DNA from: Burkholderia sp.
Lineage (GTDB): Bacteria; Pseudomonadota; Gammaproteobacteria; Burkholderiales; Burkholderiaceae
NCBI GenBank assembly: GCA_031253835.1
Contig: JAIRVP010000010.1
Coordinates: forward strand, 1 to 64,000
Reading direction: 5' to 3'
Length of the DNA stretch: 64,000 nucleotides
In this document: positions 23,151 through 31,691 of the stretch, piece after piece
Position numbering within the stretch: position 1 is the stretch's first letter
How the letters are laid out: every line of letters begins with the position of its first letter
The notes under the pieces: model-generated
What the model was told of the DNA's origin: nothing
Database searches by the model: none
The model's input: the letters and a program-made list of their open reading frames with translations, nothing else
Program-made: the position numbers and the translations under genes

Positions 23151-24686
23151 ATGAACAACTTGCACAACACGAACGGCCTGATGCGCTTCGCGAAGGTGGC
23201 GGCCGCGAGCACCCTGCTCGCGACGCTGCTCGCCGCGTGCGCGGTAGGCCCCGACTACAAGCGTCCGGATGCCGCGGCGCCCGCCGCGTTCAAGGAAGCG
23301 CCGACGCTCGCCGCCGGCGAGCAGGCCGGCACGTGGAAGACGGCCGAGCCGGCGGACGGCGAACATCGCGGCGAATGGTGGAAGGTGTTCGGCGATCCGG
23401 TGCTCGATTCGCTCGAGACGCAGGCGCTCGCCGCGAACCAGAACCTGAAGGCCGCGGCCGCGCGTGTCGAGGAAGCGCGTGCGGCGACGCGCTCGGCGCG
23501 CTCGCAATGGTTCCCGCAGGTCGGCGCCGGTTTCGGGCCGACGCGCGAAGGGCTGTCGTCGGCGTCGCAGTTCCAGCCGCAGGGCACGGGGCCGACCAAC
23601 GCGACGCTGTGGCGCGCGCAGGGCACGGTGTCGTACGAGGCCGACCTGTTCGGCCGCGTCGGCCGCAACGTCGAGGCGTCGCGTGCCGACCAGGCGCAGA
23701 GCGAAGCGCTGTTCCGTTCGGTGCAGCTCGCGCTGCAGGCGGACGTCGCGCAGAACTACTTCGAACTGCGCCAGCTCGATTCGGACCAGGACCTGTACCG
23801 CCGCACGGTGGAACTGCGCGATCAGGCACTGAAGCTCGTGCAGCGCCGCTTCAACGAAGGCGACATCAGCGAGCTCGACGTGTCGCGGGCGAAGAACGAG
23901 CTGGCGAGTGCGCAGGCCGATGCGGTCGGCGTCGCGCGCCGGCGCGCGGCGTCCGAGCATGCGCTTGCCATTTTGCTCGGCAAGGCGCCGGCGGATTTCG
24001 GGTTCAAGGAAACGCCGATCGTGCCGGTCGCGGTGAAGATTCCGCCGGGCCTGCCGTCCGCGCTGCTCGAACGCCGTCCGGACGTGTCGGCGGCCGAGCG
24101 CGCGATGGCGGCCGCGAACGCGCGGATCGGCCTCGCGAAGTCCGCGTACTTCCCGAAGCTCGATATCACGGGGGCGTTCGGCTATGAAGCGTCGACGCTC
24201 GGCAACCTGTTCCTGTGGTCGAGCCGCACGTTCCTGCTCGGGCCGTTCGCCGGCACCGCGCTGACGCTGCCGCTGTTCGACGGCGGGCGCCGTGCGGCCG
24301 GCGTGCAGCAGGCGCGCGCGCAGTACGACGAGCAGGTCGCGAACTACCGGCAGCAGGTGCTCGTCGCGTTCCGCGAGGTCGAGGACAACCTCTCCGACCT
24401 GCGCCTGCTCGACGACCAGATCCGCGCGCAGGATGCGGCCGTCAACGCGTCGCGCCGTGCGGCGACGCTGTCGCGCACGCAGTACCAGGAAGGCGAGGTC
24501 GCGTATCTCGACGTGATCGACAGCGAGCGCTCGGTGCTGCAGTCGCAACTGCAGGCGAACCAGCTCACGGGTGCGCAGGCCGTGTCGACCGTCAACCTGA
24601 TCCGCGCGCTCGGCGGCGGGTGGGGCGCGGCGCCGACGGCGGTCGGCGATGCGGCGTCCGTCAAGGCGGAGGTCGCCGCGCGCTGA
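23151..24686 (+). CDS. opcM: Outer-membrane efflux lipoprotein OpcM (OprM/TolC family)
   Basis: A 511-residue outer-membrane channel of the NodT/OprM family. Its signal peptide ends in the lipobox LAAC followed by AVGPDYKRPD, the standard start of mature OprM-type lipoproteins. Two repeated OEP domains are visible, each with long coiled-coil helices and the EVSYEADLFGRV and GTALTLPLFDGGRRAA beta segments. The ATG at 23151 lies 10 bp past the ceoB stop, with a GAGG ribosome site overlapping that stop. It completes the tripartite pump; a strong terminator follows. Confidence 0.96.
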   Translation: MNNLHNTNGLMRFAKVAAASTLLATLLAACAVGPDYKRPDAAAPAAFKEAPTLAAGEQAGTWKTAEPADGEHRGEWWKVFGDPVLDSLETQALAANQNLKAAAARVEEARAATRSARSQWFPQVGAGFGPTREGLSSASQFQPQGTGPTNATLWRAQGTVSYEADLFGRVGRNVEASRADQAQSEALFRSVQLALQADVAQNYFELRQLDSDQDLYRRTVELRDQALKLVQRRFNEGDISELDVSRAKNELASAQADAVGVARRRAASEHALAILLGKAPADFGFKETPIVPVAVKIPPGLPSALLERRPDVSAAERAMAAANARIGLAKSAYFPKLDITGAFGYEASTLGNLFLWSSRTFLLGPFAGTALTLPLFDGGRRAAGVQQARAQYDEQVANYRQQVLVAFREVEDNLSDLRLLDDQIRAQDAAVNASRRAATLSRTQYQEGEVAYLDVIDSERSVLQSQLQANQLTGAQAVSTVNLIRALGGGWGAAPTAVGDAASVKAEVAAR

Positions 24687-24734
24687 CGCAGCGGCCCGCC
24701 GAGGGCCGTTCACGCAGGTGGCTGATCGAAGCAG

Positions 24735-24771
24735 AACCCCGATCCGTGGCGACGCGGATCGGGGTTTTTTA
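24735..24771 (+). terminator. Intrinsic terminator of the ceo operon
   Basis: Perfect 12-bp stem AACCCCGATCCG / CGGATCGGGGTT with an 8-nt loop, followed by a run of T. It ends the rightward efflux operon and can also act on the convergent TetR gene. Confidence 0.9.
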
Positions 24772-24782
24772 TTGGCCGCTCG

Positions 24783-25379
24783 TTATGCCTGCTGCTCGGG
24801 CTGCACGTCCGTGCGCTCGGCGATGACCACTGCATAACGGCCGACCGCATCGGCGATGCGCTGCGCCAGTTCGGGATCGCGCACCGCACGGGCGAGCGTG
24901 ACGCCGCCCGACAGCAGCGCGAGGAATGCAATCGCGCGGTCGTCGTCGGGCGTGTCGCCGAGCCCGGACGACACTTCGTCGACGATCTGCCGCAGCGCCT
25001 GCTCATACGCGTCGCGCGTGTCGTCGTCGGCACGCATCACTTCGGGCGACAGGCTCGGCAGCGCACAGCTTTCGCCGAGCGCGCAGGTGCGCCGCGGCCC
25101 GAGGTAGAACGACACGAACGGGCGCCGCCAGCGCGCGCCATGCTCGGCCTTGAACGTCGCGACGCCTTGCCGGAGCTGGTCGAGGCCGTCGAGCACGACG
25201 TTGCGGAACGCCTCGCCCTTCGATTTGAAATGTCCGTAGAACGCGCCGTTGGTGACGCCGGCCGCCTTCGTCAGCGGACCGATGCCGGAGCCGCCATAGC
25301 CCTCCTGGCGGAACAGGCGACTCGCGGCTTCGAGGATGCGCGTGCGGGTTTCGTGCTTGTGCTCGACGGAATAACGCAT
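24783..25379 (-). CDS. TetR-family regulator
   Basis: A 198-residue repressor-type protein. The N-terminal helix-turn-helix is clear (TRTRILEAASRLFRQEGYGG, GPLTKAAGVTNGAFYGHFKSK). The C-terminal ligand-binding domain contains GESCALPSLSPEV, the motif common in the TetR_C subfamily of YcdC/AcrR-like proteins that regulate detoxification genes. It is divergent from a tautomerase-like gene, and the intergenic region carries a 14-bp palindrome plus related half-sites, so autorepression and control of the tautomerase gene are likely. Confidence 0.9.
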   Translation of the reverse strand: MRYSVEHKHETRTRILEAASRLFRQEGYGGSGIGPLTKAAGVTNGAFYGHFKSKGEAFRNVVLDGLDQLRQGVATFKAEHGARWRRPFVSFYLGPRRTCALGESCALPSLSPEVMRADDDTRDAYEQALRQIVDEVSSGLGDTPDDDRAIAFLALLSGGVTLARAVRDPELAQRIADAVGRYAVVIAERTDVQPEQQA

Positions 25380-25393
25380 GACAGGCTCGCTTC

Positions 25394-25456
25394 AGAGCGA
25401 TCGCTCTTTATCGCTTGCATAGAGAGCGATCAGTGTCTAATGTATAGAGAGTGACT
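25394..25456. promoter_or_regulatory. TetR operator cluster
   Basis: A perfect 14-bp palindrome AGAGCGATCGCTCT (25394-25407), then a half-site AGAGCGATC (25423-25431) and a degenerate copy AGAGAGTGACT (25446-25456). The last two are direct repeats preceded by the same ATAG context. All lie between the divergent tetR and tautomerase genes. Confidence 0.7.
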
Positions 25457-25516
25457 GATATTTATATCACGTCACGAATCCGATGACTTCCGATGACCTG
25501 ACCTGGAGAAACTACG

Positions 25517-25948
25517 ATGCCGATTACGCTGACCGTATCCGAAGGGGTTTTCACGCAAGAAGACGAAGGGCCGGTGTTTGCCGAGTTGACCGATGCGCTG
25601 CTGGACGTCGAGGGATTGACCGGGAACGCATTCCTGGCGCCAAACGTGATCGGCACGCTCAACGTGCTGCCGCGTAACCGGACCTTCGTGCATGGCCGTG
25701 CGGAGCCTGCCGCGTTCGTCGAGCTGAAGCTGCCGGCCGTGGCGCTCGCGGCGCCGGACAAGCAGCGCCGATTCGTCGAACGGGCGACCGAGATCGTGCT
25801 GCATCGCGCGGGCGGGCGGCTGACGCCGGCGCAAGTGTGGGTGAATGTCGTGCATGCGGTCGATGGCGGGTGGGGCATTGCCGGGCGGCGGTATGACAAC
25901 GCCGCGCTCGTCGATTCGATTCAAAGTGCGGCGGCGGCAGCGCACTAA
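25517..25948 (+). CDS. Tautomerase-superfamily protein
   Basis: A 143-residue protein that begins MPITLTVSEGVF, placing a proline as the N-terminal residue after Met removal, the catalytic base in 4-oxalocrotonate tautomerase and relatives. The sequence continues through two beta-alpha-beta-like halves, the second starting around FVHGRAEPAAFVELKLPAV, the arrangement of fused tautomerase units. A GGAGA ribosome site precedes the ATG at 25517. It is divergent from tetR and likely under its control. Reaction and substrate unknown; some members act on halogenated or unsaturated acids. Confidence 0.7.
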   Translation: MPITLTVSEGVFTQEDEGPVFAELTDALLDVEGLTGNAFLAPNVIGTLNVLPRNRTFVHGRAEPAAFVELKLPAVALAAPDKQRRFVERATEIVLHRAGGRLTPAQVWVNVVHAVDGGWGIAGRRYDNAALVDSIQSAAAAAH

Positions 25949-25984
25949 CCGCAACTAACGGTCAAGCCGTCAGGCGTTGGCCGA

Positions 25985-26012
25985 CGGAGTGGCGGCGATT
26001 GCCGCCACTCCG
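25985..26012. terminator. Bidirectional hairpin between convergent genes
   Basis: Perfect 12-bp stem CGGAGTGGCGGC / GCCGCCACTCCG with a GATT loop, between the tautomerase stop and the convergent LysR stop. Confidence 0.6.
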
Positions 26013-26013
26013 G

Positions 26014-26904
26014 TTACTTGTCGTCGCCTGCAGCCCGCAGCGCCTGCACGAGTTCGCTCGCCGCCTTGCCGAGCCCCGTATGCTTCGGTCTCCGAAGATA
26101 CACGGGCAGCGGCAGCCCGTTGCGAATGTTCGCGAACACGAGCGGCGCGAGTTCGCCATCGGCGACGTAGCGGCCAATCATCGACTCCGGCAAGTTTGCC
26201 CAGCCATGCCCGGCCTTCACGAGCGCGATCGCGGTCGCCATGTCGGTCACCTTCCACGTGCGGTTGCCGATCAGCGGCCGCACGTCGGTCAACGGCCGTT
26301 CGGGATCGGCGATCACGATCTGCCGGAAGCCCGACAGTCGCTCGATCGCCCCGGGTTGCGCGCATTCGGCGATGGCCGGATGGCTCGGGGCGGCGACCGC
26401 GACGAGCGTTTCGGTCCACAGCGCGTGAATCTGTTCCTGCGGATGCAGATCGAGCCCGCCGTACGCGACACAGAGATCGACGGCCGAACGATGCAGTGCG
26501 TCGACGATCACGTCCTGCGGCGCCGTGACGACGCTGATCGCGAGCGCCGGATACTTCGCGGCCACCGCCGTCAGCGCACGGGCAACCGGCGCGCCGTCGA
26601 GTTCGGCCGCGAGCCCGAGCCGCAGCGTGTCCTCGACGCCTTCCGACAAATGCTGCGCATGCGCACGCAGTGCGTGCAGCCGTTCGGCGATCGAGCGCGC
26701 GTCGGGCAGCAGCGCGGCCATCGCGGCGGTCGGCGTCGGTTCGCGCGTGCCGCGGTCGAACAGCACGAGGTCGAGTTCGGCCTCGAGGTTCGCGATCGCC
26801 ATGCTGACGGCCGACGGCGTGCGGCCGAGCGCGCGGGCCGCGGCCGAGAACGAGCCTTTGTCGATGACGGTCAGCAGCATGTCGATGTGGTCGCTGGTCA
26901 GCAT
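26014..26904 (-). CDS. LysR-family regulator divergent from a PACE efflux gene
   Basis: A 296-residue LysR regulator with an N-terminal helix-turn-helix (DMLLTVIDKGSFSAAARALGRTPSAVSMAIANLEAELDL split over residues 7-45) and an effector domain (DTLRLGLAAELDGAPVARAL, VIADPERPLTDVRPLIGN). The start at 26904 is the family-standard MLTSDHIDML; an extension to 26976 is not conserved and would overlap the intergenic control region. Divergent from the PACE transporter gene with a 92-bp gap, as found for AceR-AceI in Acinetobacter, it probably activates that transporter. The inducer in known cases is chlorhexidine or polyamines. Confidence 0.9.
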   Translation of the reverse strand: MLTSDHIDMLLTVIDKGSFSAAARALGRTPSAVSMAIANLEAELDLVLFDRGTREPTPTAAMAALLPDARSIAERLHALRAHAQHLSEGVEDTLRLGLAAELDGAPVARALTAVAAKYPALAISVVTAPQDVIVDALHRSAVDLCVAYGGLDLHPQEQIHALWTETLVAVAAPSHPAIAECAQPGAIERLSGFRQIVIADPERPLTDVRPLIGNRTWKVTDMATAIALVKAGHGWANLPESMIGRYVADGELAPLVFANIRNGLPLPVYLRRPKHTGLGKAASELVQALRAAGDDK

Positions 26905-26916
26905 GCGGTGCCTCCT

Positions 26917-26941
26917 GTCAGAAAAATTGAAAGGACCTGAC
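26917..26941. promoter_or_regulatory. Candidate LysR box between the LysR and PACE genes
   Basis: GTCAG (26917-26921) and CTGAC (26937-26941) form a 25-bp interrupted dyad containing TCAGAAAAATTGA, a T-N11-A arrangement. It is the only clear symmetry in this 92-bp divergent region. Confidence 0.4.
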
Positions 26942-26996
26942 TTTTGCGGACGGGGGCCCGCTGATAGTCTCGCCACCTTGTTCGAGACGAAGGTGG

Positions 26997-27452
26997 ATGG
27001 TCATGCAAGGGTGGAAGAGACGCATAGTGTATGTCGTGATGTTCGAGTTGCTCGGCATCCTGGTCGCGTCGTCGGTGCTCGGCATGCTGAGCGGCGCGAG
27101 CGCCGCGGCGAGCGGGCTGCTGGGCGTGATGATCTCGACGACGGGCGTCGTCGTCAATTTTCTGTACAACCTCGCGTTCGAGGCATGGGAGCGCCGCAGC
27201 GTGGCGACTACGCGCACGGTCGGGCGGCGTGTGCTGCATGCGATCGGGTTCCAGGTCGCGCTCGTGACGTTCCTGATTCCGCTGATCGCGTGGTGGCTCG
27301 ACGTGTCGCTGCTGCAGGCATTCCTGTACGACGCGGTGCTGATCGTGTTCTTCCCGATCTTCACGTTCACGTACAACTGGGCGTTCGATGCCGTGTTCGG
27401 ACTACCGGATTCGGTGACGCGCAAGGCGCAGCCGGAGCCGGCCGTGTGGTAA
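26997..27452 (+). CDS. PACE-family (AceI-like) efflux transporter
   Basis: A 151-residue, four-helix inner-membrane protein with two bacterial transmembrane pair (BTP) repeats, the PACE family that exports chlorhexidine, acriflavine and short-chain diamines. All four family motifs are seen: RRIVYVVMFELLG in helix 1 (with the conserved Glu), FLYNLAFEAWERR at the end of helix 2, RRVLHAIGFQ in helix 3 and FTYNWAFDAVF at helix 4. An internal ATG at 27003 is an alternative start with a GGATGG in front. Divergent from its probable LysR regulator. Confidence 0.9.
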   Translation: MVMQGWKRRIVYVVMFELLGILVASSVLGMLSGASAAASGLLGVMISTTGVVVNFLYNLAFEAWERRSVATTRTVGRRVLHAIGFQVALVTFLIPLIAWWLDVSLLQAFLYDAVLIVFFPIFTFTYNWAFDAVFGLPDSVTRKAQPEPAVW

Positions 27453-27475
27453 GCCGCACGAGCGGGACGGTGTAA

Positions 27476-27513
27476 CGAAGAACGGCGGACGTGCAAACAG
27501 CCGCCGTTTTTCG
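27476..27513 (+). terminator. Terminator after the PACE gene
   Basis: Thirteen-bp stem CGAAGAACGGCGG / CCGCCGTTTTTCG with one G-T pair, the T-rich strand lying in the 3' arm. Located 24 bp after the stop. Confidence 0.65.
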
Positions 27514-27803
27514 TTGGTGCGTCACATGTCGTCGATGTCGGGAACATGACGAAAGAAATTGTAGAGGACTTCTAATGTCGTAATCGTCTGGTTTTTTGTC
27601 GCGTCTTAACAAAACTGTCCGATTTCCCTTTCTAGAATCCGACAGATCGATGACGCGCGCGGCGGGCAGGAGGGGGCCGTCGACGCGCCGCGCGCCTGGT
27701 TCGGAACCGCATTGCGGCGCCGAGGCCGCGCATCGTCCGCACGCGGCGCAGGCCGCCTGCATGACCATCCCCGTCCGGCCAGAAAAACGAGGAGGGATTG
27801 CCG

Positions 27804-29957
27804 ATGTCGCGTATCGATCGCCGTACGTTCCTGACCCGCTCGGCGCAGGCGGCCGGCGCCGCCGCGCTCGCGGCCGCGCTGCCCGAAAGCATTCGCCGCG
27901 CACTTGCCGTCGAGCCGGTCCGCGTGACCGGCACGATCCGGGACGTGGAGCACATCGTCGTGCTGATGCAGGAAAACCGCGCATTCGACCATTATTTCGG
28001 CACGTTCCCGGGCGTGCGCGGCTTCAACGATCCACGCGCGGTCGCGCGCCCCGACGGCAAGGCCGTCTGGTACCAGAACTACAAGGGGCGCGACTACGTG
28101 CCCTGGCATCTCGACACGTCGAAGACGTGGGCGCAGTGGATGATGCCCGAGAACCACGAGTGGGATGCGTTCCACAAGCTGTGGAACGAAGGGCGCAACG
28201 ACCGGTGGATGGCCGTGCAGTGGCCCGACGCGATGGGCTACTTCAAGCGCACCGACCTGCCGTACTACTACCCGCTCGCGAGCGCGTTCACGATCTGCGA
28301 CGCGTACCACCAGTCGATGATGGGGCCGACCAATCCGAACCGGCTCTACCTGATGACGGGGCGCTCGTCGCCGAACGCCGACGGCAGCCAGGTCGCGATG
28401 TCGAACTGGATGGGCGACCGCTCGGGCACGGTGTCGTGGAAGACCTTCCCCGAGCGGCTGCAGCAGGCCGGCATCGACTGGCGCGTGTACCAGGAAGGCG
28501 GCGTCGGCTCGTTCAACGTCGCGTGGAATTTCCTGTCGAGCCGCTACTGGATCGACAACACCAACAACTACGACTGCAACGCGCTCGCGTGGTTTTCGCA
28601 GTACAAGTCGGCCGCATCGAGCTCGCCGCTGAACCAGCGCGGGCTGACCGCGCGCGGCATCGCGTCGCTGCGCGACGACGTGCTCGCGAACCGGTTGCCG
28701 CAGGTGTCGTGGATCGTGCCGCCGTTCTCGTCGTCCGAGCATCCGTGGTGGGGGCCGTCGTTCGGCGAGGAGTTCGTGTCGCGGATTCTCGATGCGCTCA
28801 CGTCGAATCCCGACGTGTGGGCGAAGACGGTCTTCCTGATCTGCTACGACGAAGGCGACGGTCGTTTCGATCACGTGACGGCGCCGGTGCCGCCGTGGAA
28901 GGCCGGCAAGGGGCTGTCGACGGTCAGCGTCGAGGGCGAGATCGAGCAGCAGTCGGGGTTGCCGATCGGGCTCGGCACGCGCGTGCCGCTGCTCGCGATC
29001 TCGCCGTGGTCGAAGGGCGGGTGGACCTGTTCGGAAGTGTTCGATCACACGTCGGTGATCCGCTTCATCGAGAAGCGCTTCGGCGACGATCATCCGGACG
29101 TCTACGAGTCGAACATCACGCCGTGGCGTCGCGCGGTATGCGGCGACCTGACGTCGGCGTTCGACTTCGCGGGCGACGCCGACCGCACGGTGCCGCCGGC
29201 GCTGCGAGACCTGACCGCGACGAAGGCGCAGCTCGACAACGCGTACTGGGTGCAGTACTACCTCGCGAAGCCGAGCTATCCGTCGAGCTACCCGGCCGAA
29301 AACGCACCGCTGCCGGTGCAGGAGCCGGGGCAGCGCAAGCTGCGCGCGGTGCCGTACGAGCTGTTCGTCGAGGCGGCGCTCGATACGCGCGCCGGCGTGC
29401 TGAACGTGAGCTTCGCGAACAACGGCAAGGCCGTGCCCGGCAACGCGGCCGGCACGTCGGCCGCGGTGTTCCATGTGCACGATGCGATCGCGCAGAACGG
29501 CCCGCGCTTCTACACGATCCAGAGCGGCCGCGTGCTGAGCGACCAATGGTGGCCGGTGCGCGATACGCAGGGGCGCTACGACCTCGCGGCATACGGGCCG
29601 AACGGCTTTTTCCGCCGCTTCAAGGGCGGTGCGACGACGAACGCGCCGCTGCTCGACGTGACGGTCGCGTATCGCACGGACGGCAATCTCGTCGTGCGGA
29701 TGCGCAACGCGGGCCGCACGCCGCTGGTCGCGACGCTCGCGGACAACGGCTATGGCGCCGCATCGCGTTCGGGCACGGTCGCGGCCGGCGCGACCGTCGA
29801 CACGGTGCTGAACCTGTCGGCAAGCGGCGGCTGGTACGACTTCAGCGTGACGATCGATGCGGATGCCGGTTATCTGCGCACGCTGGCCGGCCATGTCGAA
29901 ACCGGTGCGGCGAGCGTGACCGATCCGCTCTTCGCGCGTGTGACAGGAACCGCATGA
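27804..29957 (+). CDS. plcN: Phospholipase C, phosphocholine-specific (PlcN/PlcH family), Tat-exported
   Basis: A 717-residue secreted phospholipase C. The N-terminus has a twin-arginine signal (DRRTFLTRSA followed by an Ala-rich hydrophobic stretch). The phosphoesterase domain starts with VEHIVVLMQENRAFDHYFGTFPG split over residues 49-72, contains NRLYLMTG and NDRWMAVQWPDAMGY, and is followed by two C-terminal beta domains (DUF756 type) around 500-600 and 610-700. In Pseudomonas and Burkholderia these enzymes hydrolyse phosphatidylcholine and sphingomyelin or serve phosphate and choline acquisition. ATG at 27804 follows GGAGGGA. plcR overlaps its stop by 4 bp. The 290 bp upstream is AT-enriched but shows no Pho box that I can name with confidence. 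Confidence 0.94.
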   Translation: MSRIDRRTFLTRSAQAAGAAALAAALPESIRRALAVEPVRVTGTIRDVEHIVVLMQENRAFDHYFGTFPGVRGFNDPRAVARPDGKAVWYQNYKGRDYVPWHLDTSKTWAQWMMPENHEWDAFHKLWNEGRNDRWMAVQWPDAMGYFKRTDLPYYYPLASAFTICDAYHQSMMGPTNPNRLYLMTGRSSPNADGSQVAMSNWMGDRSGTVSWKTFPERLQQAGIDWRVYQEGGVGSFNVAWNFLSSRYWIDNTNNYDCNALAWFSQYKSAASSSPLNQRGLTARGIASLRDDVLANRLPQVSWIVPPFSSSEHPWWGPSFGEEFVSRILDALTSNPDVWAKTVFLICYDEGDGRFDHVTAPVPPWKAGKGLSTVSVEGEIEQQSGLPIGLGTRVPLLAISPWSKGGWTCSEVFDHTSVIRFIEKRFGDDHPDVYESNITPWRRAVCGDLTSAFDFAGDADRTVPPALRDLTATKAQLDNAYWVQYYLAKPSYPSSYPAENAPLPVQEPGQRKLRAVPYELFVEAALDTRAGVLNVSFANNGKAVPGNAAGTSAAVFHVHDAIAQNGPRFYTIQSGRVLSDQWWPVRDTQGRYDLAAYGPNGFFRRFKGGATTNAPLLDVTVAYRTDGNLVVRMRNAGRTPLVATLADNGYGAASRSGTVAAGATVDTVLNLSASGGWYDFSVTIDADAGYLRTLAGHVETGAASVTDPLFARVTGTA

Positions 29958-30556
29958 TGAACCGAACCGTCATCGTATGGGGCACGGTCGCGCTGGCGGC
30001 AGGCGCCGTCGCGTCGGTCGTCGTGCTGTGGAGCGGCCACCCGGGCGGTGCGCCGCATGCCGCTTCTTCCACCGTAGTCAGCCAGGAATCCGCCATGACG
30101 AATCAAGCGTCCGCGTCGCCGGTCAATTTTCGCGCGCAGCTCGACGGCTATGCGCACGAACGCGACGCGCTGAACGCGGCCGACCGCCAGGCGCGCGCGC
30201 GTTCGTTGCTCGCGCAACTGCGTGCCGATGCCGATGCGGGCAGGCTCGATCCGCGCGAGGCGTCGGGCCTCGCGGATCTGCTGTTACAGGATGCGGAACC
30301 GGACGCCGCCGCCCGCCAGGCCGCGAGCGATGCATTGCGCGACCACCTGCGCGATCTCGCGATGGGCGAGCGGCCGGCCTCGCCCGCGCGCGAGCGGCAG
30401 GATGCCGACTATGTCGCGCAGAGCCGCAAGATCATCGACGAGGTGGTGCGCACGGTGCCGGACCGCGAGCAGCAGCGCGTGGCGCTCGATACGCGGCTGG
30501 CGGAATTGCGCAGGCAGATTTACGGGACGGACGCGCCGGTGACACACGGCGGTTGA
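29954..30556 (+). CDS. plcR: PlcR, phospholipase C accessory/secretion protein
   Basis: A 200-residue protein. It has one N-terminal membrane anchor (TVIVWGTVALAAGAVASVVV), a low-complexity Ala/Ser linker, and an Arg/Ala/Asp-rich alpha-helical body with EF-hand-like acidic stretches (LRADADAGRLDPREASGLAD). This matches PlcR, the chaperone needed for secretion of PlcH/PlcN through the Xcp/type II pathway. The ATG at 29954 overlaps the plcN stop (ATGA); a second ATG at 29957 is equally possible. Translational coupling with plcN ensures matched amounts. Confidence 0.85.
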   Translation: MMNRTVIVWGTVALAAGAVASVVVLWSGHPGGAPHAASSTVVSQESAMTNQASASPVNFRAQLDGYAHERDALNAADRQARARSLLAQLRADADAGRLDPREASGLADLLLQDAEPDAAARQAASDALRDHLRDLAMGERPASPARERQDADYVAQSRKIIDEVVRTVPDREQQRVALDTRLAELRRQIYGTDAPVTHGG

Positions 30557-30607
30557 TGCAGCGGCGATGCGGAGCGTGTCCGCATCGTCGTTGAACAGCG
30601 AGGCGAT

Positions 30608-30629
30608 CGGGCGGCGCGCAAGCCGCCCG
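30608..30629. terminator. Hairpin between convergent plcR and hydrolase genes
   Basis: Eight-bp stem CGGGCGGC / GCCGCCCG with a 6-nt loop, midway between the two stops; followed by TTACTTA on the plus strand. Confidence 0.5.
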
Positions 30630-30634
30630 CTTAC

Positions 30635-31486
30635 TTACGCGGCGACGAACTCGTGCACGTAGCGGTTGAACACGGCGGGGCTCGCGGCGTTCATCCCGTG
30701 CGACGCGCCGGCGACGGTCTGCCGTTGCGCGTTGCCGATCCACTGCGACAGCGTATCGACGTTGTGGCGGAACATCTTCGGGCTGCGCTGGCCGTCGATC
30801 AGCAGCGTGCGGCACGCGATATCGCCGGCCGTGTGCTGCGAATACGCGGGCAGCGGGTCGCGCAGCTGCTTCGGCAGCGTGCTCGCGTTGTCGATCGCCA
30901 TCGTGCGGAAGCGCGACGTGCTCTTCTTCCATGCGCCCGGCAGGCTCACGGAATCGACGAACATCTCGAGACCGGATTCGACGTCGCCTTGCCCGATCAG
31001 GGTCACGGCCTTCGTTCGCAGCGCGAGCGCGGTGGCCGGCAGCGCGGCTTCGCGCACGCCCGGCTGTTGCAACGGGCCGCCCGGATCGGCGAGCGTCAGC
31101 GACTCGACGAGGTGCGGATGCTGGCGTGCGACGTTGAACGCGACGCTGCCGCCACGCGAATGACCGACCAGGTGCACGGGGCCGAGATCGAGCGCGTCGA
31201 TGAATTCGGCGAGCTCGTCGACGTGGTTCTGCCAGCTGAACTCGTCCTGGATGCCCGCTTCGACGGCCGGCCAGTAGTGGCTGAGGCTCGGCGCGATACA
31301 GCGGTAGTGGGCCGACAGCGCCGCGAGTTGCGGATCCCAGTAGCGGTAGTCGCACAGCGAGCCGTGCACGAACACCATCGGCGCGCCGCTGCCCCGCTCG
31401 ACATACGGCAGGCTGATGCCTGACGAAAGCGTCGCAAATTGCAGGTCGGGGTTCGCGAGCACGGACGGCTCGATTCGCATGTTCAT
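30635..31486 (-). CDS. Alpha/beta hydrolase (serine)
   Basis: A 283-residue alpha/beta hydrolase with the full catalytic set visible: oxyanion segment VFVHGSLCDYRYW, nucleophile elbow GHSRGG in VHLVGHSRGGSVAFNVA, an acid in LLIDGQRSPKMF and a His in GASHGMNAASP. The pattern fits esterases, epoxide-hydrolase-like or haloperoxidase-like proteins; no substrate can be named. The start at 31486 (MNMRIEPSVL) or 31480 (MRIEPSVL) is plausible; the frame extends further but without conserved residues. Convergent with plcR and divergent from the antiporter region. Confidence 0.85.
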   Translation of the reverse strand: MNMRIEPSVLANPDLQFATLSSGISLPYVERGSGAPMVFVHGSLCDYRYWDPQLAALSAHYRCIAPSLSHYWPAVEAGIQDEFSWQNHVDELAEFIDALDLGPVHLVGHSRGGSVAFNVARQHPHLVESLTLADPGGPLQQPGVREAALPATALALRTKAVTLIGQGDVESGLEMFVDSVSLPGAWKKSTSRFRTMAIDNASTLPKQLRDPLPAYSQHTAGDIACRTLLIDGQRSPKMFRHNVDTLSQWIGNAQRQTVAGASHGMNAASPAVFNRYVHEFVAA

Positions 31487-31583
31487 GGCTGAAAGACTCA
31501 AAGGTGCGTCAACACGACGCAACTATGCATCACGGCGACCTGCAAGGAAAACGCATAATTTTCATCGTGACGATCAATTTTTT

Positions 31584-31598
31584 TGATGGCTGCGCCGG
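31584..31598. repeat. Left copy of 15-bp direct repeat flanking the antiporter
   Basis: TGATGGCTGCGCCGG, identical to 33283-33297 and in the same orientation, about 1.7 kb apart. The pair brackets the amidase remnant and the antiporter gene exactly outside their coding parts. Confidence 0.6.
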
Positions 31599-31691
31599 AA
31601 ACCCTTGTCGCAGCGTGGCGGTGCCTTGGCGCGGGGCATCGCGAAGCGCTGCTGTATCCTGCCGATATCGGCTGTCGGCGCTGTTCGACAT

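Noticed and set aside
21143..23212. A 689-codon open frame on the minus strand opposite ceoB
   Set aside because: Rich in His, Arg and Ala with no domain; it is the complement of a well-supported RND pump gene in high-GC DNA.
27514..27803. Pho box upstream of the phospholipase C gene
   Set aside because: AACTGTCC near 27614 resembles one half-site, but no second 7-bp copy at the right spacing is visible.
27606..29894. A 762-codon open frame antisense to plcN
   Set aside because: No recognisable domain and unnatural composition; plcN has a Tat signal and full family motifs.
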